Below, one piece after another: positions 23,204 through 33,247 of a stretch of 64,000 nucleotides of DNA. This stretch comes from Pseudomonas kairouanensis. GTDB lineage: Bacteria > Pseudomonadota > Gammaproteobacteria > Pseudomonadales > Pseudomonadaceae. The notes beneath the pieces are model-generated. The model had not been told where the DNA came from. It was given only the letters and a program-made list of their open reading frames with translations, and made no database searches. The stretch covers positions 48,455 through 112,454 of the forward strand of contig NZ_QUZU01000017.1 of NCBI RefSeq assembly GCF_004682055.1, written 5' to 3'. Positions within the stretch are counted from its first letter, which is position 1, and every line of letters starts with the position of its first letter. The position numbers were made by a program, and so were the translations under genes.

Positions 23204-23569
23204 ATGCACACTCCCTTCTCCCAGATCGGCGAGCGCTTGCACAATCGCCGTTTTGCGGTTTCCAACAACACCGAAGGGCTCTCTGGTGCCGGTACGGTGT
23301 TCCATTATCAAGTTGAAGGCGATGCTATTTCGAGCACCTACGAAGGCGGTCGTATTCGCATCGGCCAGCAGGTAGGGCGTGTAACCGGTGCCGATACGAT
23401 CGAGCTGCTGTTTCAGTGTGTGACCACGCAGGGTGAGTTATTGGCCGGTTGGTCTCGCGGAACGGTCGGTGTTGATGACCCCGGGCGTACCACGCTGGCG
23501 TTTGTATGGGGTTGGTTGTCGGGGGCGATGGGTGGGGGAGAGTCGAGTTATGCAGAGATTTCGGTCTAG
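23204..23569 (+). CDS. Conserved small protein, often labelled N-acetylglutamate synthase-like
   Basis: A 121-residue soluble protein of a family commonly but doubtfully named n-acetylglutamate synthase. Visible are an N-terminal NRRFAVSNNTEG and SGAGTVFHYQVEGD, a repeated beta pattern (ISSTYEGGRIRIGQQVGRV) and the tail W-rich WGWLSGAMGGGESSYAEISV. There is no acetyltransferase CoA-binding motif that I can see, so the enzyme name should not be relied on. AAAGGA lies 11 bases before the ATG. It may be co-transcribed with glmS. Confidence 0.75.
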   Translation: MHTPFSQIGERLHNRRFAVSNNTEGLSGAGTVFHYQVEGDAISSTYEGGRIRIGQQVGRVTGADTIELLFQCVTTQGELLAGWSRGTVGVDDPGRTTLAFVWGWLSGAMGGGESSYAEISV

Positions 23570-23698
23570 CGAAAAGATCAGAATTAATATCGGAAAAAGC
23601 GGTTAACAAAAGCTTGTATAAATAAGCAGATTCATCCAGCTACTATTGGTCCTTAACGGGAAAATAGATCCGAAAATCAATCGGAAAAGGTGAGGGAA

Positions 23699-24901
23699 AT
23701 GACGCAGCTATTCATATCCGGAAACCATTGGCTGGAACCTGTTTGGCCATCTCCAGGTTTCCCTGCATCGATTTTACGTACGGCAGAATCACTGTCCTTT
23801 CGTGCAGGCAAACTGACAGGTGTACTCCACGAAAATACCGCTGCCCGCATCGGCGGTCTAATGCGAATCACCAATAGCTATTACAGCAATCTGATTGAAG
23901 GCCAATTCACCGAACCTGCCACCTTGTCGGCGCGTCTACCCAAGCGCGATTCCAAGGCGTTGCGCGAGTTGGCGGAAAGTCATATTGGTGTTCAGGAGTT
24001 GCTGGAGCGAGCATTACGTCGACCTAAATCTGCACAGGCGCCTTGGAGCGTTTTCTTCGCTCCTGAATTCATCTCCGTCATCCATCGTCGCCTTTTTGCG
24101 GATGCCAGCGATGACGACCTGCGACTAAGCGATGGCCGATTGCTCACACCCGGCCAATTACGTGATGCCGCTCAACGCAATGTGTTAGTCGGCGACCACG
24201 CCGCGCCGGCGTGGGAGTCTGTCACTCCAATGCTCACACGCCTTCAACACGTATACGGCGGGCAATCGGACCTGACCTCACGAATTCTGGGTGCCCTTGC
24301 TTATCACCATCGACTGGCGTTCGTTCACCCGTTCGAAGATGGCAATGGCCGAGTTGTGCGTATGGTTACGCATCTTCAGCTCATGCGTCTGGGGCTTGCG
24401 TCCCCGTTATGGTCACTTTCCCGAGGGCTGGCACGAAAGCAGGGCGAGTACTACGCACGTTTACGCGCTGCCGATCAGCCTCGGCGAGGGGACTTGGACG
24501 GTCGCGGCCAGTTGACTCAAAGCGGGTTGTGCGAGTTTGTAGAGTTCATGCTGCAGGTCTGCATTGATCAGATGGAGTATGTAGAGCAGGCGATGGGCCT
24601 GGTCAGTCTGCGCCAGCGACTTGAGCGCGTGATCGGCCTGGAGCCCCGATTCCTAGAGGCTGGCGTAAAACAGGAAATGGCCAAGGCCATTCACATCTTG
24701 CTGACTCAAGGCGAAGTTGCTCGTGCGGACTTTAAAACGTTTTCCGGCCTCCATGACCGAGTGGCGAGCGAGCAGCTCAGAAAACTGGTCGATATGGGCG
24801 TGGTTGAAGCACCTTCCGCCAAGTCACGTTCAGTCTTTCCAGGGCTACCGGTCTGGTTTGCGCAGATGGTATTTCCAGACCTGCATCGGCGCTTTCACTG
24901 A
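23699..24901 (+). CDS. Fic-family protein (putative AMP transferase, class II)
   Basis: Fic enzymes usually transfer AMP to target proteins. The canonical motif HPFEDGNGRVVR is near residue 210 with His, acidic residue and Arg all present, so it should be active. An N-terminal inhibitory-helix motif SNLIEG (YYSNLIEGQFT, about residue 62) matches the (S/T)xxxE(G/N) signature of class II, self-inhibited Fic proteins. The C-terminus (residues about 320-390) looks like a winged helix. ATG 23699 is preferred over GTG 23690 because AAAAGGTGAGGG precedes it. It is a lone gene after an AT-richer 129-base gap; no antitoxin partner is adjacent. Confidence 0.88.
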   Translation: MTQLFISGNHWLEPVWPSPGFPASILRTAESLSFRAGKLTGVLHENTAARIGGLMRITNSYYSNLIEGQFTEPATLSARLPKRDSKALRELAESHIGVQELLERALRRPKSAQAPWSVFFAPEFISVIHRRLFADASDDDLRLSDGRLLTPGQLRDAAQRNVLVGDHAAPAWESVTPMLTRLQHVYGGQSDLTSRILGALAYHHRLAFVHPFEDGNGRVVRMVTHLQLMRLGLASPLWSLSRGLARKQGEYYARLRAADQPRRGDLDGRGQLTQSGLCEFVEFMLQVCIDQMEYVEQAMGLVSLRQRLERVIGLEPRFLEAGVKQEMAKAIHILLTQGEVARADFKTFSGLHDRVASEQLRKLVDMGVVEAPSAKSRSVFPGLPVWFAQMVFPDLHRRFH

Positions 24902-24944
24902 TTTTAGGAGCACATACTCAGTTTTGTGCGTTCTTAACAGAGGA

Positions 24945-27242
24945 TCACGGCACAAACTCCACCCTCAACCCCCGACTCGCACTGCGGCCCTGATCATCAC
25001 TGACCCGCAACCGATACTCCCCCGACTTGCCTGGCCGCCAGTTCAGCGTGGCTTGGGGCGGGCCCTGGCCGATCAGGGTTTGATCGGCGAACCAGTACAG
25101 CGTTGTCGCATCGCTGGCCGCATTGGCATTGAGCGCAATGCTTTCCTGCGGTTGGGACAGGCGTAGCTGGTAACTCACCTGGGTCAACGGTGAGCGGATC
25201 TGCGGTGCTTCGCTCTGGTCGCTGGTGCGATGGGGCTGGCAGTTTTTCATCACATTGGGCGGAGTGCGGCGGGGCAGGCCGGCGGCGCGGTACAGGCGTT
25301 GCACGTCGCTGGGCCAGAACTCGAAAACTTCTTCGCGGGTGTATTGCGCTTCGAACGGCGGGCATGCGGCCTTGCCGGTGCGGGTGTCGATCAACACCGG
25401 GCGATGCAGGTTGGACACGCGAATCGGCGACACACCGGGGATGTACCAAGTCTTGCGGGTTTGCGGGCACCAACGGTTGGGCAGTTCGCCGGATGCGGCG
25501 CACACATCAATGCGCACCAGGCCAGCGGGCGGTTTGTCGGGCTTGATCACCACATTGGGCAAGGCCAGGGGGAGCGCATCGGCGATTCGAAAGAACAGCG
25601 GCGCGGCGGTCTTGGCGCCGATAAACGCTGGGTTCGGCCGACCGTCGAAGTTGCCTACCCACACCACCAACACGTAGGGGCCCACCAGCCCAGCGCTCCA
25701 GGCGTCGTGAAAACCCCACGAGGTGCCAGTCTTCCACGCGGTGCGCCAGTGACGGCCGGGCAACCCATCCGGGCGCGGGTTGCGGCGCAGCATGTCGCGC
25801 ACCATAAAGGCGGCCTGGGGGGTGAGCAGCTGCGTGCCAGTGGATTGCGACTGTTCCTGCAAATAACGCAAGGGTCGTAGATGCCCGTCACCGGCCAGCA
25901 TCACATACAGCCGCGCCAGTTCCTCGGGTGTCATCTCGCCGCCGCCGAGGGCCAGGGCCAGGCCGTAGTGGCTCTCGTCCCGAAGGCCCTTGATGCCGGC
26001 GCGTTGCAGCAGACCGTATAACGAAGGCGATTTGACCTGGCTGGCCAGCCACACCGCCGGGATATTGCGGCTACGGATCAGCGCATCCCGCGCTGTCAGC
26101 GGGCCGACAAAACTGCCGTCGAAATTTTCTGGCTGGAAGTAGCCGAAGTTACTCGGCAAGTCCTTGAGGATACTCATGGGGTGGATCACCCCTTGGTCCA
26201 GCGCCAGCCCATACAAAAACGGCTTGAGGGTCGAGCCCGGCGAGCGTCGCGATAGCACGCCATTGACCTGGCCGTGGATGCTTGTGGATAAGTAATCCGC
26301 CGACCCTACCAGCGCCTTGACGCTCTGGTCGCGGCTGTCGATCAGGATCGCCGTGGCGTTTTCCACACCGGTGCTGCGACGCTCGGCGATAAACCCGGTG
26401 ATCAGGCGTTCCAGCAATTGCTGCAGGGGCAGGTTGAGGGTGCTGTTCAGCTCGTTACCCGGCTGGGACGCCAGCAACTGTTCGCTCAAGTGCGGCGCCA
26501 GGAATGGAATCTGCTGGCGGGTGCGCGCCTCCAGGGGCAGGTCTAGCAAACTGTCGTTACGCGGGTCTTGTGGATAAGTCTCGCGCCAATCGGCCATCAA
26601 GCGCAGCCGCGCGTTTTGCAGCGACGGCCCGAAGCGCGCGCGCCGTCCCGGCTGCTGGGGAATCACCGCCAGCGCCAGCGCCTCGGACAACGACACCTGC
26701 GCCGCCGACTTACCAAAGTAGATGCGACTGGCCGCCTCGGCGCCCTCGATGTTGCCGCCCATGGGCGCCAGGTTCAGGTAGGCCTCAAGGATGTCGTGCT
26801 TGCTATAGCGCGCTTCCAGCCACAGGGCCAGGGCCATTTGCTGCAACTTGCCCGGCACTTGGCGGGTGTTCAGATCCCACAGGCGCCGCGCCAATTGCAT
26901 GCTCAAGGTCGAACCGCCCTGGCGCTGGCCCCCGCTGTAGGTGGCCATGGCTGCACGCAGCAACGCCGGAGGATTGATCCCCGGGTGCCAGTAGAAATTG
27001 CGATCTTCCTTGAGCAACAAGGCTTCGATCAGTGAAGGAGATATCCGCTCCAGGGGTAGCCAGAGGCGATACTGGCCGTCATCTGCCAAGGTCATGCGTA
27101 GCAGTGAGCCGTCGTCGGCCAGTACCACCCGCGACGAGGTCACGGCCTGTTCCAGCGGGGCATGGGGCCACAGCCGCAGCCCCGCCAGCACTACCGCCGC
27201 TGCAAGCAGCGGCGTCAGGCGCTTAAGGCTTGGTAATTTCAA
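24945..27242 (-). CDS. pbpC: Penicillin-binding protein 1C
   Basis: A bifunctional peptidoglycan glycosyltransferase/transpeptidase-type protein. Its 765 residues show an N-terminal membrane anchor (LLAAAVVLAGLRL), the GT51 domain with LLKEDRNFYWHPGINPPAL near residue 75 and GGSTLSMQLARRL, the transpeptidase SxxK as SPGSTLKPFLYG near 335, SRN near 395 and KTGTS near 505, and the PBP1C C-terminal domain (about 670-765). The start codon is TTG, overlapping the end of the upstream alpha-2-macroglobulin gene by 20 bases, so the pair is translationally linked, as in E. coli yfhM-pbpC. The 43 bases after fic on the other strand show only a weak stem. Confidence 0.95.
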   Translation of the reverse strand: MKLPSLKRLTPLLAAAVVLAGLRLWPHAPLEQAVTSSRVVLADDGSLLRMTLADDGQYRLWLPLERISPSLIEALLLKEDRNFYWHPGINPPALLRAAMATYSGGQRQGGSTLSMQLARRLWDLNTRQVPGKLQQMALALWLEARYSKHDILEAYLNLAPMGGNIEGAEAASRIYFGKSAAQVSLSEALALAVIPQQPGRRARFGPSLQNARLRLMADWRETYPQDPRNDSLLDLPLEARTRQQIPFLAPHLSEQLLASQPGNELNSTLNLPLQQLLERLITGFIAERRSTGVENATAILIDSRDQSVKALVGSADYLSTSIHGQVNGVLSRRSPGSTLKPFLYGLALDQGVIHPMSILKDLPSNFGYFQPENFDGSFVGPLTARDALIRSRNIPAVWLASQVKSPSLYGLLQRAGIKGLRDESHYGLALALGGGEMTPEELARLYVMLAGDGHLRPLRYLQEQSQSTGTQLLTPQAAFMVRDMLRRNPRPDGLPGRHWRTAWKTGTSWGFHDAWSAGLVGPYVLVVWVGNFDGRPNPAFIGAKTAAPLFFRIADALPLALPNVVIKPDKPPAGLVRIDVCAASGELPNRWCPQTRKTWYIPGVSPIRVSNLHRPVLIDTRTGKAACPPFEAQYTREEVFEFWPSDVQRLYRAAGLPRRTPPNVMKNCQPHRTSDQSEAPQIRSPLTQVSYQLRLSQPQESIALNANAASDATTLYWFADQTLIGQGPPQATLNWRPGKSGEYRLRVSDDQGRSASRGLRVEFVP

Positions 27243-30200
27243 GCTGGCCTACTTTGCCACGCCCTTGCAGGGTGGTTTCGTACATGCCTTCGGCGTAGGC
27301 CGGTGGCGTATTGAAGGTGCCGGCGTTGGTGGCGCGCACGCGGTACACGAACGTGCCTGCATCCCGCAGGGCTGTGCCGTACAACACCACCCGATCATCC
27401 CGTACGTCCACGTATTCCGGCTGCCAGTTGCTCAGCTCGGTTTCGCCGATGGGTGCTTGCCAGGTCGCTTCTTCCTGGCTGTCTTCTTCTACGTATTCAG
27501 ACTCTTCGCCGTCGCCTTCCTCGGTGCTGGCGGGTTCCGGCTCCGGCGGCAAGTTATACACAGGCTCGACACCGCCTGGCAGCAAGTCGACCACGGCCAC
27601 CTGCTGCACCTGATCGCGGTCGGTGGCGCGCAGACGCAAGCGCACCAGGAACTCATCGCCCACGGCGACTTTGCTCACTGCCTCGCCCTTAAGGTCGAGG
27701 TATTCGTGGATGATTTCCAGGCCATTGTTGATCGGCTTGAGCTTGGCGCCCTTATCGAAACCGGCTTCGCTGAGCATGTAGAACGCCGCAGGGCCGTCGG
27801 ATTTTTCCATCACCAGCTTTTGCGTGGCGCCCGGCACTGCGGCGCGCGGCGGTTGGCCGGCCATCTCCAGTAACTGCTGCTGTTTGTCACCCAGCCAGGC
27901 AGTAGCCTTGAGGGTCATGTCGCTCTGCGCACGCTGGCCATAGTTGTCCAGGGCCCGCAGCAACAGCGCCGCCGACAACGAGTTGTAGCGTTGCTCGTTG
28001 AGGCGCTTGCCGAGTTTATCCAGCAGCGCCGTGGGTACATCGTCCATCAGCTCCGGAAAGTGCCGCGCCAGCAGGTGCAGGTGTTCGGCGTCGTGCACCA
28101 GCGGGTCGTAGTACAGCCCGTCGCTGTCCCACTTATCCACAAGGGCGCGCCATGGGACTTTGCGGAACAAGGTATCGGCCTGGCGATCCTGCTTGAGCAG
28201 CTTGTAGCTGGCGGCCAGGTAGGCGGCGCCCAGGTCGTTCTGCCAGGTGTCCTTGAAGTAGCTCTCGTAGCGCTCGCGAATATCGCTCAAGGCGCCGCTC
28301 ACCAGAATCCCCTGACGGCTCAAGAGGTAACTGGCGTAGGCGCGGTTGCGCAATTCCGACAAGCCTTCACTCGGGCCGTTGGCCAGGTCTGTCAGATATG
28401 CGTTCGAGCGCACCAGCAGGTCTTCCGGCACCGGCAGGCCACGCTCCTTGGCTTCGATCAGGAAGTCGGTGGCATACAGGCTGGCGTACGGCGCCACGTC
28501 CGGGTTGGCCGCCCACAAACCAAAGCCACCAGCCTGGTTCTGGCGTTGGCGCAGCATGCGCACCGCGCTGTTAAAGGCTTGCTCGGCCTCGGGTACATTG
28601 CCGCCCCAGATCAACGCGGGCATGGCCTTGGACACCAGTTGCTCAGTGCAGGCATAGCCGTAGTCGTCCAGGTAGTGCTTGAGGCCGTTGGCCCACACCA
28701 GTGGCGAGGCCGCTACGCCCAGTTGCACGTCGCGCAGTTGGCTGAACAGTTCGCGGGTGGGTTTGAGCTCTTTGCTGGCGCTGTCGAAACGACCCAGGCT
28801 CAGGGCCACACGATGCTCACTCAAGGGGCGGATCGAGGTGGTTTCCGCCACCTGGATGCGCTTGCCGTCCGGCAGCACCGCGACAAAGCGCAGGTCTGCC
28901 GAACCCAGGATTTCGCCGACCTTGATCTTAAACTCAGCGGTGCCTTCCTTACGCGGTTGCAGAGACAGGGTGCTGCCCTTGTCGCCTTGCACCTTGAGGC
29001 CGTCGCTGGTCTGCAGTTCAAACTTCACGTCTGCTGGCGTATCGAGGTTGCTGAACACCCCGGCGCTCACGCTGAACACATCCCCCGGCGCCACAAAGGC
29101 TGGCACGTTCGGCGTGATCACAATCGGCCCACGCACATCGGTACTGGCTTCGCTCACGCCCACACTGTCGCTGTCCACCGCCACCGCAAACAGGTGCAGC
29201 TTGCCGTTGAAGCTGTCTGGCACCTGGTAATGCAGCACGGTCTCACCGGCCGGCAAATCTACCAGGCCAGACCACCAAGCCACCGGTGGCTGATGTTTGC
29301 GCTTGAACGGGTTCAGGTGGTTGGCCAAGGCGCCTTCCGTATCGCCACCGGGCGCGGCCCCGCTGAGCAGGCGGCTGAATTCCGGCAGGATCAGGTCCAG
29401 GATCTGACTGGTACCCACCTCCAGCGCGCGCTTCTGGAAGAAAAAGCCCAGCGGGTCCGGCGTCTGGTAGCGCGCCACTTGCAGGATGCCTTCGTCCACC
29501 GCATACACTACGGCGCGGCCGGGGCGGTCGGCGTTGACCTTGATATCCAGCACCTGCCCCGGCTCGATCTTCGCCGGGCTTTCTACCTTGAGCGCCATGC
29601 GCCGCGCATCCAGGTTGATGCTGAACGGCACCACGCCGTAGGACAGCGGGCTCATGTACACCTCGGCCGAGCCCATGTCCCGCACAAACTGCACGTTGAC
29701 GTAGGCATTGCCCTCAAGCCCTGCGGGCACGCGGATATGCTGCACGCTGTTGGTGCTGTCGGCCTTGAACCACTGCTGGGTGTAGACCTTGTCCCGTTCG
29801 ATGGTGATCAACCCGGCGCCGGTGTAAGGCGCGCGGATGCTGATCGCAATTTCGTCACCGGTGGCATAGCTGCGCTTATCCAGGCGCAGTTGCAGTTCGG
29901 CGTTGCGTTCCAGGGAGCGCGAGGTGTTGCCACGCCCGGCCACGCTGTAGTCGATCTGGTTGAGCAGGTTGCCGTTGGCGTCCTTGAGCTGCAGGGTGAA
30001 ATCCCCCGGCGTGCCGGTATTAAGTGTCTGCTTGGCGCCTTCTTTGGTCATCACCAGCGGTGAGGCCGGTTGGCTGATGTTCTTGATGCGCGACTCGTAC
30101 TTGTAGGTGCCGTTGGATTGCTTCACCAGCACCGACACGTAGCGGTGTTCGACCACCTCTGTGGTCAGGCCGTCCACCGCCAGCGGCGAAAGGTCTGGCG

Positions 30201-33027
30201 CGACGGCCAGCCATTGCACCTGGCGTGGCGCATCCTTGGCGACGTACGACAACGAGTCCTGACTTTTCACACCCACCAGGTAAGGCGCGGACGACACCAG
30301 CAAGGCACTTTGCGCCGCCACATTGCGACCGCCCTCGGCTTCAAACACCTGGGCCATCACTTGCAGGCGGTAGGTGCTGTTGGCGAAGCGTTGCAGGTTC
30401 AGGTCGAGCACCGCCTGGCCGTTATCGTCGGCCGTGGTTTCGGCCAGGTCTTCGGTGCTGGCGTCTTCCAGGGAATCGTTGAGGCGGAAGCGATAGTCGG
30501 GGTAGCGGTCGAACGCCGCGAGGGTTGGGCTCAGCGACATTTTCGCGGTGACACGACGCCCGGACGCCGGGGCGCCGAACAGGTGCATCGCGGTGACCTT
30601 GGCCACCACTTGGTCTGGGGCAATCCAGCCCTGCACAGGGGTGTCATGCAGGCTCAGGCTGACCTTCATGCGGTCCGGCTCGAAGTCGCGCACCTTGAAG
30701 CTCACGCTGCCCAGGTCTGTGCGCGTCTGCTTCTGGCCAATCAGCTGCAAGGTCGCGGTGTAGTCGCCTGCGGGGGCCACTTCGCTGCTGGGGAAATCAA
30801 AGCTTTCAAAGCCGCTGGCGGACAGCTTCAGCGGTTGGCGAATCACTTCCAGGCCACGTGGGTCGGTGATTTGCAGCTCCACCGGCAGGCCTTGCAGGGC
30901 ACCTTGCCAATTGCCACTGCGCACGATCATGCCCAGGTGCGCGGTCTCGCCTGGACGGTACAGGCCTCGGTCGGTAAACAGGTAGGCGCTGAGGCGATCA
31001 ATCGCACCGTCTTCTTCCAAGCCGCCTACGTCGAAGCGCGACAAATCCAGCTGCTGGGACTGACGGGCAATCGGCAAGAACGACTGGTCGTTGCCACGGG
31101 TCACCACATACATCAGCGGCGTTTTCTCACGGCGCAGTTCATCGAGCTTGGCGAAATGCGCGTGGCCTTCGGCATCGGTATGCCCGCTGGCGACCGGCAA
31201 ACCGTTGCGGCCGATGATGTCGACCTGCGCATCAGACACCGGCGAGCCGTTGCCGATGGACTGCACGTACACGTCATGGCTACCGTCGCTGGAGCGCTTG
31301 GCGATGATGCCAAGGTCGGTCACCACGATAAATCGCAGGTCGCTGGTACTGCTGCGCTCGTACTCGAAGGTGCGTTCGGCCGGGTCATCCTGGGGGCTGA
31401 GCTTGAGCACGAAAATGCCGCGTCGGCCGCCGTTGGCGGTGAGGTAGTGGCCCAAGTCCACATTGTCGTAGACGGTTTTGGCCGGGTCATTGGACGACAG
31501 CGCAATATCCAGCGACTGACGCTCGACCATGCGGTCGAAATACTCGTTGCCGAAGTTTGGCCGGGCAAAGCTGCCGCTGCTCTGATCCACCAGGTGTTGC
31601 AACTGGTTGGGCAGCAAGCGGGCGATTTCCACATGGGCACCGGGCACGCCACGGGCCATGAAACCCAGGCGTTTTTCGCCGTTGAGGCTGAGCAAGGCGC
31701 CGTCAGACAGAAACTGCAAGGTACGCGGGTACGCCGGCATGCTGATGAGCGACGCCGTAGGGTTTTTCGCCAAATAGCCGCCGATGGCTTCCAGGTTGGC
31801 CGGCACACGCACGTAAATAGCCCGGCCAGCCGGCGCCTTGAACTTGAAGGCGTGCAGGGTGTTCAGCGGTTCGACGCTGGGCACGTGGGCGAGGTTGAGC
31901 TTGGTGCTGCGGGCGAGCAGGGCGTCGTCAATGTCATTGCTGCTGTAGGGGCGGGTATCGTCCTGGGCTTTTTCCGGCAGCAACCAGGCCTGCACCTTAC
32001 CGGCGATGGTCTCATCGGCTACAGCGCTGGAACTGCTGAACATCAGCACCGGTTCCGGCTCGCCGCGTTCGTTGTCGACAAAACTCACGTCGGCGCCGGT
32101 AAAGGTCAGGCGATAACGACCGGGCACGGTGACCTGCGCCACCAATGGCGCGGTGCTGGCGTTGCCGCCGTCGCGGGCCTTGAGGCCTTCGTCGAGCTTG
32201 GCGCTGACCTGCGTGCTTTCTAGCGGCGTGGCCAGGGCGGCGGAGCGCACATAGGCGTTGAGCTTTTTCTCGTCGAAGGTAACTTCCGGGCGGTTGGGCA
32301 ACTGGGCGTCGCGGTAGGCCAGGCCTTTGTCCAGGGTCACCGTTACGCGTTTGCGTAGGCTGTCTTCATCCACCGGGTGGGAAAAATGAAAGGTCGCCAC
32401 CAGCTGTTTCAGCGTCGGGTTGGACGGGTCTTGGTACAACTCGTTTTGCGCCAAGGTGGCGCGGAACGGTTGGGTGGAAAATTGCGCGCTGTACTGGTCG
32501 AGCAACACGCCGTCGGCCAGCAGGTTTTTCTTGGCCAGATCCAGGGTGTAACCAGCGTCGATGGGCCAGTCTTTTTCCGGTACGAACAGCAAGGTGCGGT
32601 CGTCGGACCAGCGCCAGGTGCCCGCGACGCTAGGCTTGAGCGTGATGCCTTCGGTCACCGGTTTGCCAATCGCCGTCAACGGGGCGACGGACTCGGCGAA
32701 GCGAACCTGCAGGTTATCCACCACCGGCGTTGGCTGGGTGTAGTCGGTCAGGTTGGGTTTGTGCAGCGAATAACTCGCCGTGTGGGGCTGCGGCAGGTGG
32801 GAATACCACTGCCAGCCGTAGAACCCGGCGGCGGCCAGCAACACCACGCCCAACACACCGGCACCCGCCTGGCGCGGATAGGCACGCGCCTTGTGGCCCG
32901 CGTTAGCCAGGCCGCGCCCGATGGCCCGCAGCCAGAACGGCGGATGCCATTGACCGAAAACGGCCCCCACCACAGTCGCTAACGCACCGGCAATACGGCG
33001 GCTGATCGCTTTGAACGAGTCGAACAT
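27223..33027 (-). CDS. Bacterial alpha-2-macroglobulin (YfhM-type)
   Basis: A very large periplasmic, inner-membrane-anchored protease trap thought to guard the cell when the wall or outer membrane is breached. About 1934 residues. One membrane helix lies near residues 55-75 (AGAGVLGVVLLAAAGFYGWQW); repeated macroglobulin beta domains follow, with bait-region candidates and a thioester motif CTEQ in GYACTEQLVSKAMPA near residue 1460. After it come helical repeats of the thioester domain, and the end is acidic (EEGDGEESEYVEEDSQEE). Presence of CxEQ means covalent trapping is possible. ATG 33027 is preferred; ATG 33036 is too close to AGGG. It is paired with pbpC as in many Gram-negatives. Confidence 0.93.
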   Translation of the reverse strand: MFDSFKAISRRIAGALATVVGAVFGQWHPPFWLRAIGRGLANAGHKARAYPRQAGAGVLGVVLLAAAGFYGWQWYSHLPQPHTASYSLHKPNLTDYTQPTPVVDNLQVRFAESVAPLTAIGKPVTEGITLKPSVAGTWRWSDDRTLLFVPEKDWPIDAGYTLDLAKKNLLADGVLLDQYSAQFSTQPFRATLAQNELYQDPSNPTLKQLVATFHFSHPVDEDSLRKRVTVTLDKGLAYRDAQLPNRPEVTFDEKKLNAYVRSAALATPLESTQVSAKLDEGLKARDGGNASTAPLVAQVTVPGRYRLTFTGADVSFVDNERGEPEPVLMFSSSSAVADETIAGKVQAWLLPEKAQDDTRPYSSNDIDDALLARSTKLNLAHVPSVEPLNTLHAFKFKAPAGRAIYVRVPANLEAIGGYLAKNPTASLISMPAYPRTLQFLSDGALLSLNGEKRLGFMARGVPGAHVEIARLLPNQLQHLVDQSSGSFARPNFGNEYFDRMVERQSLDIALSSNDPAKTVYDNVDLGHYLTANGGRRGIFVLKLSPQDDPAERTFEYERSSTSDLRFIVVTDLGIIAKRSSDGSHDVYVQSIGNGSPVSDAQVDIIGRNGLPVASGHTDAEGHAHFAKLDELRREKTPLMYVVTRGNDQSFLPIARQSQQLDLSRFDVGGLEEDGAIDRLSAYLFTDRGLYRPGETAHLGMIVRSGNWQGALQGLPVELQITDPRGLEVIRQPLKLSASGFESFDFPSSEVAPAGDYTATLQLIGQKQTRTDLGSVSFKVRDFEPDRMKVSLSLHDTPVQGWIAPDQVVAKVTAMHLFGAPASGRRVTAKMSLSPTLAAFDRYPDYRFRLNDSLEDASTEDLAETTADDNGQAVLDLNLQRFANSTYRLQVMAQVFEAEGGRNVAAQSALLVSSAPYLVGVKSQDSLSYVAKDAPRQVQWLAVAPDLSPLAVDGLTTEVVEHRYVSVLVKQSNGTYKYESRIKNISQPASPLVMTKEGAKQTLNTGTPGDFTLQLKDANGNLLNQIDYSVAGRGNTSRSLERNAELQLRLDKRSYATGDEIAISIRAPYTGAGLITIERDKVYTQQWFKADSTNSVQHIRVPAGLEGNAYVNVQFVRDMGSAEVYMSPLSYGVVPFSINLDARRMALKVESPAKIEPGQVLDIKVNADRPGRAVVYAVDEGILQVARYQTPDPLGFFFQKRALEVGTSQILDLILPEFSRLLSGAAPGGDTEGALANHLNPFKRKHQPPVAWWSGLVDLPAGETVLHYQVPDSFNGKLHLFAVAVDSDSVGVSEASTDVRGPIVITPNVPAFVAPGDVFSVSAGVFSNLDTPADVKFELQTSDGLKVQGDKGSTLSLQPRKEGTAEFKIKVGEILGSADLRFVAVLPDGKRIQVAETTSIRPLSEHRVALSLGRFDSASKELKPTRELFSQLRDVQLGVAASPLVWANGLKHYLDDYGYACTEQLVSKAMPALIWGGNVPEAEQAFNSAVRMLRQRQNQAGGFGLWAANPDVAPYASLYATDFLIEAKERGLPVPEDLLVRSNAYLTDLANGPSEGLSELRNRAYASYLLSRQGILVSGALSDIRERYESYFKDTWQNDLGAAYLAASYKLLKQDRQADTLFRKVPWRALVDKWDSDGLYYDPLVHDAEHLHLLARHFPELMDDVPTALLDKLGKRLNEQRYNSLSAALLLRALDNYGQRAQSDMTLKATAWLGDKQQQLLEMAGQPPRAAVPGATQKLVMEKSDGPAAFYMLSEAGFDKGAKLKPINNGLEIIHEYLDLKGEAVSKVAVGDEFLVRLRLRATDRDQVQQVAVVDLLPGGVEPVYNLPPEPEPASTEEGDGEESEYVEEDSQEEATWQAPIGETELSNWQPEYVDVRDDRVVLYGTALRDAGTFVYRVRATNAGTFNTPPAYAEGMYETTLQGRGKVGQLEITKP

Positions 33028-33104
33028 GGTGAGCATCCCTGGCTAAGTGCGGCGTATCTTACACGCGTCTTTGATACAAAAGATTACCCCGCTCAACTGA
33101 TACC

Positions 33105-33238
33105 TGTGGTGAGCGGGCTCGCCCCGCGCCGGGCTGCGAAGCGGCCCTAATTCGGCCGCCGCAGTGTTTCAGGAAAACCGAGGCGCCTGGGTTTGGGGCC
33201 GCTTCGCAGCCCAGCGCGGGGCAAGCCCGCTCACTACA
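33105..33238. repeat. REP-type long inverted repeat upstream of the macroglobulin gene
   Basis: Left arm 33105-33148 and right arm 33195-33238 share GTGAGCGGGCTnGCCCCGCG cores and the inner GGGCTGCGAAGCGGCCC in opposite orientations. It is a variant REPIN class different from the GGGAGGGGG type seen elsewhere in the window. Confidence 0.8.
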
Positions 33239-33247
33239 ACCCCGTCG

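Noticed and set aside
24902..24944. Bidirectional terminator between fic and pbpC
   Set aside because: Only a 5-bp stem (GCACA/TGTGC) with a long loop is visible; too weak to call.
28000..32223. Long plus-strand open frames opposite the macroglobulin gene
   Set aside because: No domain, no ribosome sites, and they mirror the codon bias of the real minus-strand gene.
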